Below are positions 52,547 to 61,891 of a stretch of 64,000 nt of DNA, piece by piece. The notes beneath the pieces were generated by a model, which did no database searches, was not told where the DNA came from, and saw nothing but the letters and a program-made list of their open reading frames with translations. The stretch is from Acidiferrobacter thiooxydans. Lineage in GTDB: Bacteria > Pseudomonadota > Gammaproteobacteria > Acidiferrobacterales > Acidiferrobacteraceae. Location of the stretch: assembly GCF_003333315.1 (NCBI RefSeq), contig NZ_PSYR01000001.1:1364908-1428907 (forward strand), written 5' to 3'. Every line of letters begins with the position of its first letter. Position 1 is the stretch's first letter. A program made the position numbers and the translations under genes.

Positions 52547-53397
52547 CCACGGCTGAGAGACTCCAACGGGTCGAGCGCGAGAATCCGGTGGTGCCGATCG
52601 CACGCCAATGCGCGTGGCTTGGCGTGCCCCGCTCGAGCGTGTATTACCAGGGGAAGCCTGTGGTCTCCGAGGAGGATCTTTCGCTCATGAAGCGGCTCGA
52701 TGCCCTCCACCTCCAGCACCCCTTCCTGGGCTCGCGGCGCCTGCGGGACCGGCTCGAGCGCGACGGCGTGTTCGTAAACCGCAAGCGCATCCAGCGGCTC
52801 ATGCAGGTCATGGGGATCGAGACCCTGTACCCCAGGCGCAAGACCAGCGCCCCGGGTCCGGGTCATCGCATTTATCCCTATCTTTTGCGAGGCATGACCA
52901 TCACCCGGCCCAACCAGGTCTGGTGTGCGGATGTGACCTACGTCCCCATGGCCCGGGGCTTTTGCTATCTCGTCGCCATCATGGACTGGGCCACGCGTGC
53001 GGTGCTCTCCTGGCGGCTGGCCACCACCCTGGAGGCCGACTCCTGTGTCGAGGCCTTGGAGGAGGCCCTGGAGCTCTATGGGGCCCCGCAGATCTTCAAC
53101 ACCGACCAAGGGGCGCAATTCACCTCCGAGGCCTTCACAGACGTCCTGAAGGCCCACACGATCGACATCAGCATGGACGGCAAAGGCTGCTGGCGTGACA
53201 ACGTGTTCGTCGAGCGGTTGTGGCGCTCTGTCAAGTATGAGGAGGTGTATCTCAAGGCCTATGCATCGATACCTGAAGCACGGGCCTCTCTTGCAAAATA
53301 CTTCCATTTCTATAATCATGAGAGGCCTCATCAAGCACTGGATCGACGGACACCGTGGGAGGCTTACACCACAGCGTCCTGGGATCTAGCCGCTTGA
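52543..53397 (+). CDS. IS B copy 2 transposase OrfB
   Basis: A 284-residue DDE transposase like copy 1, catalytic residues present in WCADVTYV, FNTDQGAQ and NVFVERLWRS. Substitutions relative to copy 1 cluster around residues 40-50 and 90 (EEDLSLMKRLDALHL; GIETLYP). This suggests the copies diverged before arriving, rather than one being a fresh daughter of the other. Confidence 0.92.
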   Translation: MTTAERLQRVERENPVVPIARQCAWLGVPRSSVYYQGKPVVSEEDLSLMKRLDALHLQHPFLGSRRLRDRLERDGVFVNRKRIQRLMQVMGIETLYPRRKTSAPGPGHRIYPYLLRGMTITRPNQVWCADVTYVPMARGFCYLVAIMDWATRAVLSWRLATTLEADSCVEALEEALELYGAPQIFNTDQGAQFTSEAFTDVLKAHTIDISMDGKGCWRDNVFVERLWRSVKYEEVYLKAYASIPEARASLAKYFHFYNHERPHQALDRRTPWEAYTTASWDLAA

Positions 53398-53459
53398 CCA
53401 ACCCGGCAGATAATCCACCTAAGGATCGGGAGATTCTGTCCAGGGGTTGGGGTCCATCT

Positions 53460-54003
53460 CAGCCAACTCCTCGAGGCCTGACCTTCTTGGTTGGCACTAT
53501 GGTGCGGTGAAGGGTGTCGATAAGCTTTACGTAACGGCAAGTGGCCGCTGCGGGCATGCCTGCCTCGCGTGCCATCGGTACTAATGAGGCCCCCATCCGC
53601 AAAGGCCGCATCGCGGATCCCTGGATACCGAAGGCGTATATCGTGCATTCGTACCCTCACCAACGCTTTGCTGCCAAATACTCAAGATAGAAGCCGGCCA
53701 CGTTCGCAGCGCCTACCCGGGTCTGTGCGCCGGTCTCCGGCGATCGGCATTCCTGGCGCGACCAAACGAGATGGCCGTATAAGAGGGTCCCTGCGAGACC
53801 GGGCAAAAAGGAGGACAGTCGTTACCCGGGACACCAAGCCTCACGGCAGAAACAGGCGAGGCTACAGGCGCGCCCGCCCGGCAGCCCCCTGGCTGCAGGA
53901 CCTTGGGCGCGCGTATCGGCCCTTACCGTGTGGCCGATCGTCTCGCTTGCCACTATACTCCCCGCGAGAGACGCATCGCTCTGACACGGGAAGCACGAAC
54001 ACC
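53460..54003. other. Intergenic region
   Basis: About 540 bases after IS B. No gene is recognised; arginine-rich frames on the plus strand run into the next gene but lack a family match. The promoter for the zinc-ribbon gene is probably around 53930-53990 (ACTATACTCC resembles a -10). Confidence 0.4.
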
Positions 54004-54510
54004 ATGATCTGCCGACATTGCAAGCAAACCATCAACTACCGCACCTTGCAGTGCCCCCATTGCGCCGAAATTCAATGGCGCATACTTACCGCGGCCACGG
54101 TGGTGGCCTTTTTCGGGCTCGTGATTGCCGATGTGGCATTACCCCTATTCGTTCCTCACAGGACAGGCGCCAGCACATCGCCGCGCCTTCCTGTGGTCAC
54201 GATTTCGGCCCGCAAGCTTTACACGGCTTACCACACCGATCCGGGGGCGATGAACCGTCGCTTGGCGGGACACACGGTACGGATAAGCGGCGTTGTGACC
54301 TCCATCGCGCTGGATTTCGCAAACCGGCCTGTGGTATCACTGCAAAGTAGGCGCCATGTCAACGACCAGATGACGATGAAGGGGTCTGAGAAAGCGGCGG
54401 CAGCCAAACTCCATACCGGCGAAAGAGTGGTTATCGATTGTGCGCATATGTCCAGCATTATGGGGATCCCCGAGGGGAGCGACTGCACATTCGAGAGCCG
54501 CTCGCGTTGA
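54004..54510 (+). CDS. Zinc-ribbon membrane protein with tRNA_anti-like (OB-fold) domain
   Basis: A 168-residue protein. The N-terminal zinc ribbon has MICRHCKQTINYRTLQCPHC (two CxxC pairs). One membrane helix follows, ILTAATVVAFFGLVIADVAL (about 26-47). The exported C-terminal part is of the tRNA_anti-like OB-fold type: ISARKLYTAYHTDPGAMNRR, then LAGHTVRISGVVTSI, and LHTGERVVIDCAHMSSIMG before the final Cys. This domain occurs in many small lipoproteins and membrane proteins of unknown function; nucleic-acid binding is not implied. The start at 54004 places the zinc ribbon at the N-terminus, which excludes the much longer upstream reading. Confidence 0.75.
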   Translation: MICRHCKQTINYRTLQCPHCAEIQWRILTAATVVAFFGLVIADVALPLFVPHRTGASTSPRLPVVTISARKLYTAYHTDPGAMNRRLAGHTVRISGVVTSIALDFANRPVVSLQSRRHVNDQMTMKGSEKAAAAKLHTGERVVIDCAHMSSIMGIPEGSDCTFESRSR

Positions 54511-54559
54511 GCCCTCCTTATGGCCCCTTAGGGACCGAACTCCGAGGGCAATCCGTGGA

Positions 54560-54978
54560 TCCGATTGGCCTTAAGCGCTGTGCGCCTTCACAAACGCCTA
54601 GCGGGCGCGGTGGGCCGCGAGGAGCGCATGGCTTTCGGTGCTCTTGATGGGCACGAGGCGCATATTGGGACGCGAGACCGTGTCCGGGATCGCGTCGGCA
54701 GCGACGGCATCGTTCTTTGGGGTCTTTGACGGAGGGCTTCACGAGGTGCGGGGCCATGAGCCTCACCGTGTGTCCTGGCGCCGAGGGTTTTCGAGCCCCA
54801 TATGTGGGCACAGCCACAGGCCTCGAGGGCGATGAGACAAGGCTTATGGCTGGAGAAAGACGTGCGCCTTTGAAGACGTTTGCATAGTTTTTTTGACAGC
54901 CGCCTTGCCATGGGCCTTGACACCGTGGATGGCAACAACCGTCTCTACCAGATCCATTCCCATCGTTGTGATCTTCAT
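54560..54978 (-). pseudogene. IS110-family transposase N-terminal relic
   Basis: Starts MKITTMGMDLVETVVAIHGV (first catalytic Asp in GMDL), then KAHGKAAVKK, CLIALEACGCAHIWG in a second frame, and GHTVRLMAPHLVKPSVK with RPNMRLVPIKSTE. These are the consecutive N-terminal blocks of IS110 DEDD transposases (IGIDLAK...HGKV, CLIGMEACGSAHYW, GHTVRLMAPQFVKPYVK, RPNMRFVPIK). Frame changes and loss of the C-terminal serine-type half make it dead. Confidence 0.8.
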
Positions 54979-55131
54979 GATCGTCTCCCCTTATGGCGAG
55001 AGCGTTCACGCCCTTCACGGTGGCGCGCGTGATGTCGTTCAGGGTGGGGTGGCCACGGTATGTGTAATAGAGAGAGCCTTGCTGGCTCAGGCTTTATTCT
55101 GGAGGCCGCGCAGAGTAAGCTTCCGGGCACG

Positions 55132-55695
55132 ATGGGATACCAAGACCGGGACTGGTACAAAGACGCACAGCGTGATAGGCCACCGGTCGCACGCAAACCA
55201 GCCCCACCCAAGCGCAAGGGTCCCGTGTTTTCGTACATCCTGCTCTGGGTTGTGATTGGCCTGGTTTTTTATGGTCTGGTCACGACATTTATCCCGGGGA
55301 TGGGGAGTTCACGGGTTCAGATTCTGCGCGATGGCTCGGTGGTACTCGGCACAAACCGCACCGGCAATTATGTGATAAACGGATCGATTAACGGCGTTTC
55401 TGTGCGGTTTGTGGTGGATACTGGGGCTTCTCTGACCTCGGTATCGCAACGCGTAGCGCGGCACATGGGGCTGTTCGGTTGTGTGCCAGCGCGTTTCACG
55501 ACAGCAAACGGCGAGGCACAGGTTTGCGTCGCTGGGGCACGGGATCTGCAATTCGGCGACTTCCGTGTGCAAAACGTACAGGTCGCCGTGATGCCCGACA
55601 TGGAGACGCAAGCCTTGCTGGGAATGAATGTTCTCAACAGGTTTCACATCACCCAAAATGGCGGCAAGATGATTATTTCTAAGCCATCGCCATGA
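55132..55695 (+). CDS. Membrane-anchored retropepsin-like aspartic protease
   Basis: A 187-residue protein of the TIGR02281 clan-AA type. A cytoplasmic basic start (YQDRDWYKDAQRDRPPVARK) is followed by one membrane helix FSYILLWVVIGLVFYGLVTT. The periplasmic single-lobe aspartic protease domain has VSVRFVVDTGASLTSVSQRV (DTGAS active site), a flap region and ALLGMNVLNRFHITQNGGKM. A dimer gives two Asp residues, as in retroviral proteases; substrates are unknown. The ATG at 55132 has no strong ribosome site, but gives the usual short cytoplasmic tail. Confidence 0.83.
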   Translation: MGYQDRDWYKDAQRDRPPVARKPAPPKRKGPVFSYILLWVVIGLVFYGLVTTFIPGMGSSRVQILRDGSVVLGTNRTGNYVINGSINGVSVRFVVDTGASLTSVSQRVARHMGLFGCVPARFTTANGEAQVCVAGARDLQFGDFRVQNVQVAVMPDMETQALLGMNVLNRFHITQNGGKMIISKPSP

Positions 55696-56082
55696 AACTC
55701 GAATGCTTAACCAGTTGTTATTCTCGAAATCGGCAATGCGCTGATGAGCTCTGAGGAGCGGGAATAAGGGGATGATATAGGCCTAGAAAACTGGCGTTGC
55801 ATGCGCTCCAGGAAAATACATCATTGGAGCGGAGACTTGGCTAAGTTTGTCGAAAATACAGAGGGCACGGAAGTCCCTTACGTTCAGGCAGGGCATGGAA
55901 ACACAATGCAATTCCCAATATCGGCGTCGAATGCGGGATACACCTCAACGCGCGAAAATGCGTGAGGGAAAGTGAGGGAACAAAGGGCTCGGCTAGGGCT
56001 GTGGCTGTTGTTGAACAGCAGGGTGCATTTAGTAGAAACGAAATGGGGAGAATTTAAAAGGAATGGGTGTACGCGGTAATAC
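55696..56082. other. Intergenic region, relatively AT-rich
   Basis: Nearly 390 bases with noticeably more A+T than the surroundings and no coding frame I can support. It follows the protease gene and faces the end of the DUF697-like gene, so it lies between converging genes. Confidence 0.45.
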
Positions 56083-56445
56083 CTAGGCGCGAACAAAAGA
56101 CCCAAAATACTTATCAGCCGCCCAGCCTATGGTTTCCGTCAGTGCGGCGGCTGTCGCTGCATTCACAGCGTTGCCGGCGCCAGGCAACCACCCCACAACC
56201 CATTCTACGACGACGCGGCCCACGGTCAGACTCGCATATGGCAAGAGAAACTTCGCCACAACACCTTCTGTGACCGAGGCCCCGTGCTCGCGGGCAATGG
56301 CCATGACCATTGCCGCCTGAATCGGGAGGATGACCGCCTCATCGGCACCAGGGACCTGCGCGAAGCTCACCGCTGCGGCGGCACTCGCCAGGGCCGCCTC
56401 GTGAATAATCGCGTGGATCTTTTGTGGGGACGCTGCCATATCCAT
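56083..56445 (-). CDS. DUF697/YcjF-like hydrophobic protein
   Basis: A 120-residue protein. IHEAALASAAAAVSFAQVPG, then ADEAVILPIQAAMVMAIARE, and the glycine-rich hairpin VVGWLPGAGNAVNAATAAAL, TETIGWAADKYF follow the DUF697 pattern (PxPGADxxxxxxIQxxMVxxIAxxxG ... IPGxGxxxNxxxAxxxTxxxGxxxxxYF). That domain usually follows a GTPase; here it stands alone. It probably inserts in or associates with the membrane. It is a single gene on the minus strand, divergent from the Ntn-hydrolase gene. Confidence 0.7.
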   Translation of the reverse strand: MDMAASPQKIHAIIHEAALASAAAAVSFAQVPGADEAVILPIQAAMVMAIAREHGASVTEGVVAKFLLPYASLTVGRVVVEWVVGWLPGAGNAVNAATAAALTETIGWAADKYFGSFVRA

Positions 56446-56759
56446 CCTTGTTTACTGATGATGTCAATTGTGCCTGGGTGCCTTACCGCATCCGGTCCAC
56501 AGCCCCAAAACAGGACACCAACGGCGCTATAAGACCTCAAACGCGTTTCAGACGACAGCCACGCAAGCTTGCGGGAGCCGCAAGGGCGAAGTAGCTCATG
56601 CCCCATCTCGGAATATGACGCGCCCCAGGCCATCCCGATCCGGATCTTCCCATGCGACATGGGTTGTCGCAGCCGGGACCTATGATGGGTCGTATCGGGG
56701 ACGCGGAAAGCCATCGCGGCCGGATGATCCATAAGGGCGATTGCGACAGGGGAGGGCCT

Positions 56760-57988
56760 ATGACGTGCGAAGTGGTGGTCATGAACAAACGGGGTATTGC
56801 GCTCGCCGCAGATAGCGCCGTCACCTTGAGCGACGGGGATGGCAACGCGAGCAAGGTCTATTACACGGCCGAGAAGCTCTTTTGTCTATCCCCGGATCTG
56901 CCGGTGGCCATCATGACATACGGTCCGGCCGACATCATGGGCGTGCCGTGGGAGACGGTCGTCAAGGTCTACGCGCAAAAGCTCGGGGGCGGCGCTTTGA
57001 TACCTTGGCCGAGTATGCGCAGGACTTCCTTGCGTTCATCGAGGGGGCCGACTGGCTCTTCCCCGGAGAGACGCAGACACACTGGCTGCAGAGCCTCGTC
57101 TACGGCTTCTGGAAGGAGTGCTATGTGGACGAACTGGAAAGGATGCTGGCGGAAGAGGAAAAAACCACCCCCAAGGGTAAACTCAAAAAGCTCGCGGCCA
57201 TCATCGCCGCAGACCATGAGGACTGGGAGCGCTATCCGGATCTCGCCTGCGTGAGTTCGGGCTATGGCCAGCGTGTGCGGGAGATCTTTGCCGAGGCCCT
57301 GGACGAGGCTGAGCATGACCTCCTTGAGGAATTGGCCTTGACCCCCGCCCTGCAGGAGGCCCTGCGCAAGACTGTGGAGTTCGCCTACCAAAAGGAGTGG
57401 TTCCACCCCCGCGATCGCAGCCATGTGGTGATCGCCGGCATGGGGGAGGCCGAACCCTTCCCGATTTTGCTGGAATACGAGGTCGGTACGCTGGCCGCGG
57501 GCACGCTGCGCTACCGGAAGGCCGACGAGACGCGGGTCGGCGAGGACTCGGACGGCACGGTCGCGCCTTTCGGGCAAAGAGAGATCATCGATTCCGTGAT
57601 CCAAGGGATCCATCCGCGCATCTATGGTCAGCTCATGAGAGCGGCCGCCCGGATGCCGCAGGATCTGGAGGATTACGACGACGAAGACGAACCCGAAGAG
57701 ATCGAGGAAAGGGCGGAGGCGTTCTCCCAGTTGGTGCGTGAGGAGGTTCTGCGGCCCTACGCGAAGCCGCTTCTGTCGGCGGTGAGCGCGCTCCCGCGCC
57801 AGGACCTGGCGAAGATGGCCGAGTCACTCGTGAATCTGACCGCGTTTTTTATGCGCATGTCGGCCGATGAGGAGCAGACGGTGTCAGAGCCGGTGGACGT
57901 GGCCCTGCTCTCGAAGGGTGATGGGTTCATCTGGGTCAAGCACAAGGATGTGCGGGGTCTTGCCTATGATCGATCCATTGGCGCCTGA
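56760..57988 (+). pseudogene. Proteasome-like Ntn-hydrolase with one frameshift
   Basis: Starts M-T-C-EVVVMNKRGIALAADSAV; after Met removal the Thr would be the N-terminal nucleophile. AADSAVTL (Asp) and YTAEKLFCL (Lys) occupy the positions of the proteasome/HslV catalytic Asp17 and Lys33. The frame breaks near the five-G run 56985-56989. The other frame continues with RFDTLAEYAQDFLAFIEGAD and about 325 further residues, including an acidic DLEDYDDEDEPEEIEERAEA and C-terminal SKGDGFIWVKHKDV. The intact protein would be ~409 residues, longer than HslV (~175), so the C-terminal half is an extra domain. It precedes the DUF2779 nuclease by 23 bp and probably shares its operon. Whether the break is real decides if it works. 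Confidence 0.7.
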
Positions 57989-58011
57989 CGGGTGCGAGAA
58001 GAGGGGAGGGT

Positions 58012-59499
58012 ATGACGCGCGTCTTCGGCTTGTCCAAATCGAAACTGATGGCGTTCCGGCAATGTCCGCGTAGGCTCTGGTTGTCGGTCCATAGGCCGGA
58101 CTGCGTGCCGGCCGACGACACGAACGAGGCGGTTCTGGCGACGGGCACGGACGTGGGCGTCATCGCCCGTCAGGGCTGGCCGGATGGCATCCTGATTGCC
58201 CCCGAGGGACCGCTGACCGAGGCCTTGAGCCAGACGCAGACAGCACTTGCGGCGCGCAAGCCCCTGTTCGAGGCCACCGTGCAGCAAGACGGGGTGCTGG
58301 TGCGGGCCGACGTCCTGGTGCCCCGGCCACGGGGCGCAGCCTTCGATCTCATCGAGGTGAAGTCATCGACCCATGTTAAAGACTATCAGCTCGAGGATGT
58401 CGCCATTCAATCACAGATCTTCGCGGCGGCGGGTGTGCCCTTGAAGCGTCGGGTGCTGCAGTACATCAACAGCGCGTTCGTCTACCCGGGGGGTGGCTGT
58501 TACCACGAGGTCCGGCCGGATGGGAGTCGCAATGGCCTCTTTGCCGCGGAGGACGTGACTAGGGCCGTGACGTCTATCCAGGCCGAGGTCCCGGGATGGA
58601 TCGATGCGGCCCGGCGGACGCTGGCAGGCGCCATGCCGGATGAAACGGACGGATGCAACGACCCCTATCCCTGCCCCTATCAGGCCTTCTGCCATGCGCA
58701 GGCACCGGAATATCCGCTCTCCTGTCTGCCCCGGATCCGGGCGGAGGCGATCGCCGCCCTGGCCGAAAAAGGCTACCAGGACGTGCGGGATGTCCCGGCA
58801 GGGGTGCTCACCGTCCCCGCTCACGAGTGGGTGCGGCAGGTGACCTGCTCCGGTCAACCCGAGCTGCGCCCCGGGGCCCGGGCGGCTCTTGCGGTCCTCG
58901 ATTACCCCCGCTATTACGTGGATTTCGAGACGATCCAGTTCGCCGTGCCGATCTGGCCGGGCACGCGTCCCTATGAGCAGCTGCCCTTTCAGTGGTCCTG
59001 CCATCGCGAGGACCGATCGGGCGCCCTAAGCCACTGGGAGTTCCTGGATCTCTCCGGCGCCGATCCGACCAGGGCGTTTGCCGAGACCCTGATTGCGGCC
59101 TTGGGCACGAAGGGCCCTATCTGTGTCTATAACCAGGGCTTCGAGGGTCGTGTCATCCGTGAGCTCGCCCTCCGATATCCGGAGCTTGCCGCATCGCTTG
59201 CGGCCCTTCTTTCGCGCCTGATCGATCTTTTGCCGTTGACGCGCGCGCACTATTACCACCCGGCCATGAAGGGGTCGTGGTCGATCAAGGCCGTTTTGCC
59301 GACCATCGCGCCTGATCTGGATTACGCCGAACTGTCCGAGGTGCAGGATGGGGGCGGGGCCCAGGAGGCCTATCGGGAGGCCATCGCCCCCGACACCCCG
59401 CCGGACCGCAAACAGGTCCTCGATCAGGCCCTGCGGCGCTACTGCGGCCGGGACACCGAGGCCCTCGTGCGGCTGGCGGCTTTCCTGAAGCAGGGCTAA
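58012..59499 (+). CDS. DUF2779 protein: Cas4-like PD-(D/E)XK nuclease fused to DEDD exonuclease
   Basis: A 495-residue two-nuclease protein. The N-terminus LSKSKLMAFRQCPRRLWLSV and the core D100 (VRADVLV) with E115/K117 (IEVKSST) form a RecB/Cas4-type PD-(D/E)XK site. Cysteines C215, C221 and C227 (CNDPYPCPYQAFC) plus the N-terminal Cys suggest the Cas4/AddB-style [4Fe-4S] staple. The C-terminal half starts YYVDFETIQFAVPIWPG (D304, E306) and includes VYNQGFEGRVIREL and YCGRDTEALVRL, the Exo I-III motifs of a DEDD 3'-5' exonuclease. DUF2779 proteins occur in mobile and defence-type loci without a settled role. GGGGAGGGT precedes the ATG. Confidence 0.87.
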   Translation: MTRVFGLSKSKLMAFRQCPRRLWLSVHRPDCVPADDTNEAVLATGTDVGVIARQGWPDGILIAPEGPLTEALSQTQTALAARKPLFEATVQQDGVLVRADVLVPRPRGAAFDLIEVKSSTHVKDYQLEDVAIQSQIFAAAGVPLKRRVLQYINSAFVYPGGGCYHEVRPDGSRNGLFAAEDVTRAVTSIQAEVPGWIDAARRTLAGAMPDETDGCNDPYPCPYQAFCHAQAPEYPLSCLPRIRAEAIAALAEKGYQDVRDVPAGVLTVPAHEWVRQVTCSGQPELRPGARAALAVLDYPRYYVDFETIQFAVPIWPGTRPYEQLPFQWSCHREDRSGALSHWEFLDLSGADPTRAFAETLIAALGTKGPICVYNQGFEGRVIRELALRYPELAASLAALLSRLIDLLPLTRAHYYHPAMKGSWSIKAVLPTIAPDLDYAELSEVQDGGGAQEAYREAIAPDTPPDRKQVLDQALRRYCGRDTEALVRLAAFLKQG

Positions 59500-59663
59500 A
59501 CTTCACATACAACATAACGATAAGACGATGCCACGACATTTCGGGGAGTGTGCGCGATCCACAGTCCGGGTTGCGTCGGGGGTGTGCCAGGGCAGTCCCG
59601 CAGCGCCGGGCCGGGAGTCCTCCGGGCGTACGGTGCTACAGGCGGCCACCACAAGGCGGCGTC

Positions 59664-60755
59664 ATGCGCGCGCGTAGGGCGGTCATGGCGGGCGAGCGCG
59701 AGACGATTCTGCGCCAGTGGGAGATGTTGCGACGGATTCCCCGGTATCCCGTCAAGACGACCACAGCGGAACTCCACGCAAGCCTCGTCAAGGCTGGGTA
59801 TCAGGTCACGAAGCGCACGGTCGAACGCGACCTCGAAAGGCTGACCGTCCCCTTTCCGCTGCTCGCCGATGAGCGCAGCAAGCCCTTTGGGTGGAGCTGG
59901 CGGGCGGATGCCCCAGGTCTCACGATCCCCGGCCTTACCCTGTCCCAGGCGTTGACCTTTCAGCTCGTCGAGCAGCACCTGCGGCCTTTATTGCCGCCCG
60001 CGGTCCTTGCGGAGTTGCAGCCTGCCTTCGCGCTTGCAGCCGCGCGGCTTGCCGAGGCTGGCCCCACGCGCCGCTCCTGGGTCGACAAGGTGCGCGTCGT
60101 CTCCCCGACGCAGACGCTGCGGGTGCCGCCCATAGCCCCCGAGGTCCAGAGAACCCTCTACGAGGCGCTCCTCACAGACCACCAAGTGCAGATCCGTTAT
60201 CTAAAGCCCGGCGAGAAAAGCCCCATCACGTATGAGGCGGTCCATCCGCTGGGACTCGTGCAGCGCGGCGCCGTTTTGTACCTCGTATGCACCTTCTTCG
60301 GTTACACGGACCCATTTCTTCTGGTCTTGCATCGCATGAAGACGGTCACGGCGCTCGAGGTCCCTGTGGTCCGGCCCCCCGACTTTGATCTGGATGCCTA
60401 TATCGCCTCGGGCCGGATGGGCTTTGGAGAGGGGAAGACTATTCGTCTCGAGTTGTGGCTTGACGCCGACGCCGCACGCCACCTCACAGAGACGCCCTTG
60501 AGCGAAGATCAACGCCTGACGCCAACGTGCGACGGACGGGTACAGGTGAACGCGACCGTCCCGGAAACCGAGCAGCTGCGCTGGTGGATCCTGGGCTTTG
60601 GGGAGAAGGCAGAGGTAGTGAAGCCGATCCGCTTGCGCAAGGCAATGGCCGGAACGGCACGAAACCTTGCACTGCGTTACGGGGCCGAACCAAGACAGAT
60701 CAATGCCGCCGGAAATGGCGCACATGGGAGCATTGAAGAAGCATGGCGACCGTGA
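59664..60755 (+). CDS. WYL-domain transcriptional regulator
   Basis: A 363-residue regulator. The N-terminal winged helix (ILRQWEMLRRIPRYPVKTTT, then AELHASLVKAGYQVTKRTVE and RDLERLTVPFPL) precedes a WYL domain with VHPLGLVQRGAVLYLVCTFF (the R-x-x-x-WYLV-like core) and LVLHRMKTVTALEV. The C-terminal WCX extension has LRWWILGFGEKAEVVKP. WYL proteins bind nucleic-acid or nucleotide ligands; the BrxR/CapW type represses phage-defence operons. It follows the nuclease gene by 164 bp in the same direction. The start could also be the ATG at 59685. Confidence 0.88.
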   Translation: MRARRAVMAGERETILRQWEMLRRIPRYPVKTTTAELHASLVKAGYQVTKRTVERDLERLTVPFPLLADERSKPFGWSWRADAPGLTIPGLTLSQALTFQLVEQHLRPLLPPAVLAELQPAFALAAARLAEAGPTRRSWVDKVRVVSPTQTLRVPPIAPEVQRTLYEALLTDHQVQIRYLKPGEKSPITYEAVHPLGLVQRGAVLYLVCTFFGYTDPFLLVLHRMKTVTALEVPVVRPPDFDLDAYIASGRMGFGEGKTIRLELWLDADAARHLTETPLSEDQRLTPTCDGRVQVNATVPETEQLRWWILGFGEKAEVVKPIRLRKAMAGTARNLALRYGAEPRQINAAGNGAHGSIEEAWRP

Positions 60756-60963
60756 TGGCGGTGATGTCGCAGGGACCTTTGATGAGCGCTTAAAGGGGAT
60801 GGTGGATTCGACATGGGCAGCAGGGGCTCCGCGGGGGGCGATGTCAGAGACATCGAAGACAGTCGCCGAAATACCCCATTGCTATGCCGACCTACTTATC
60901 CTCGTGTATCGCTGGCAGAGACTGAAATACGCGGTGGCACCCGACGATGACGATAGACCATGA
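60715..60963 (+). CDS. Small hypothetical protein after the WYL gene
   Basis: An 82-residue reading, MAHMGALKKHGDRDGGDVAG then HCYADLLILVYRWQRLKYAV. It overlaps the WYL regulator's last 41 bp and ends 28 bp before the next gene. No family is recognised. The overlap and spacing would fit a coupled operon member, but the composition is only weakly gene-like. Confidence 0.3.
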   Translation: MAHMGALKKHGDRDGGDVAGTFDERLKGMVDSTWAAGAPRGAMSETSKTVAEIPHCYADLLILVYRWQRLKYAVAPDDDDRP

Positions 60964-60991
60964 CATGGATACCATAAGGAGACAGAACTCA

Positions 60992-61875
60992 ATGGCCACC
61001 AGTCGAGTCAATGATCCACATTTCGCCAGAGCCTTGGCGGCTTTCACGCTATCCTTTAGGGACATCCAGAGTACGACCCAAAACAAGCGCCCCAATGCGC
61101 TTTCGCTATCCGCGTTGGCTAACGCCTTGTCGGCGTTACGCGTCCATTTTCATCGTGACCCGCCACGACCCCTTTGGGATCGCTTGGCGGATTTCACAGC
61201 GGCGTGGCCCGGGTTGCCCCCTAGGTCCCCTCGCCGATACCTGTGCGGGTGTCGGCGCAAGTATTCGAAGCGTTCTGCCAGGATATGGAGAGACCGCTCG
61301 CGGAGTACCGAGCGACCGGTGTTTTGGCCAATGTATGGGTTGTTGCAGGCCTAGGGCGTGATGAGAGGCGGAATGCGCAGGTGCTCGCTTGGTTCTTGGA
61401 CAACCACGGTAACCATGGCCAAGACTCGCTTGTTCTGCGCACGCTCCTTGAGAGTTTGGAGGGACGCTTACCTGCGGGATTCCCGCGCTCCTCGCATTTT
61501 CAGAGGGGGTACAAAACGTATGTCGAGTCGTGTCCTGACGGTGACATGACCAATCGGGTGGATATCGAGATTACGAGTGACGACGCCTTCGTCTTCCTTG
61601 AACTCAAGATTGGCGCACCAGAACGTGCTGGCCAGTTGGATCGTTACTACCAACTGGCAAAACGGCGCGCGAACGGCCAGGCCGTAGGTGTGCTGTATAT
61701 CACGCCCGGAGGTAAACGACGAGAACCGGTAAGATCCGAGGAAAGGGCACACATCGTCGAAATCAGTTGGGCTGATGTAGCGAAGGCTTTGCGTCGAAGC
61801 GCCACGGTCCTGTTAGTCGACCACCCGGTTCGTCACTACTTGAATCAGTTTGCAACTCACATCAACGCATTATAA
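60992..61875 (+). CDS. PD-(D/E)XK nuclease-family protein, probably frameshifted in its N-terminal third
   Basis: The first part (MATSRVNDPHFARALAAFTL to about residue 75) and the second part (VRVSAQVFEAFCQDMERPLA to the end) are in different frames. The switch lies between the C runs at 61217-61221 and 61227-61230; the second frame has a stop just before. The second part alone, from a GTG at 61243, gives 210 residues with the nuclease core NRVDIEITSDDAFVFLELKI (Asp, then Glu-Leu-Lys), GQLDRYYQLAK and VGVLYITPGG. This is the PD-(D/E)XK pattern with the downstream Gln-Tyr helix. DNA or RNA target is unknown. A 16-bp gap separates it from the next gene, its likely partner. Confidence 0.72.
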
Positions 61876-61891
61876 AACGGAGAAAATGCAT

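Larger units (their letters stand above)
52194..53459 (+). mobile_element. IS3-family insertion sequence B, copy 2
   Basis: Same end sequences (AGATGGACCCCAA and its inverse) and gene layout as copy 1, offset by 6544 bases. CAG lies directly outside both ends, a possible 3-bp duplication, but weaker evidence than copy 1's CATTC. The two direct copies bracket the fic, hsp20, marR, ahpD-like and GNAT genes. Confidence 0.88.

Noticed and set aside
45648..53459. True composite transposon bounded by IS B copies
   Set aside because: The left copy has its own CATTC duplication on both sides, and outer flanks of the pair (CATTC and CAGCC) do not match. The copies also differ by several substitutions.
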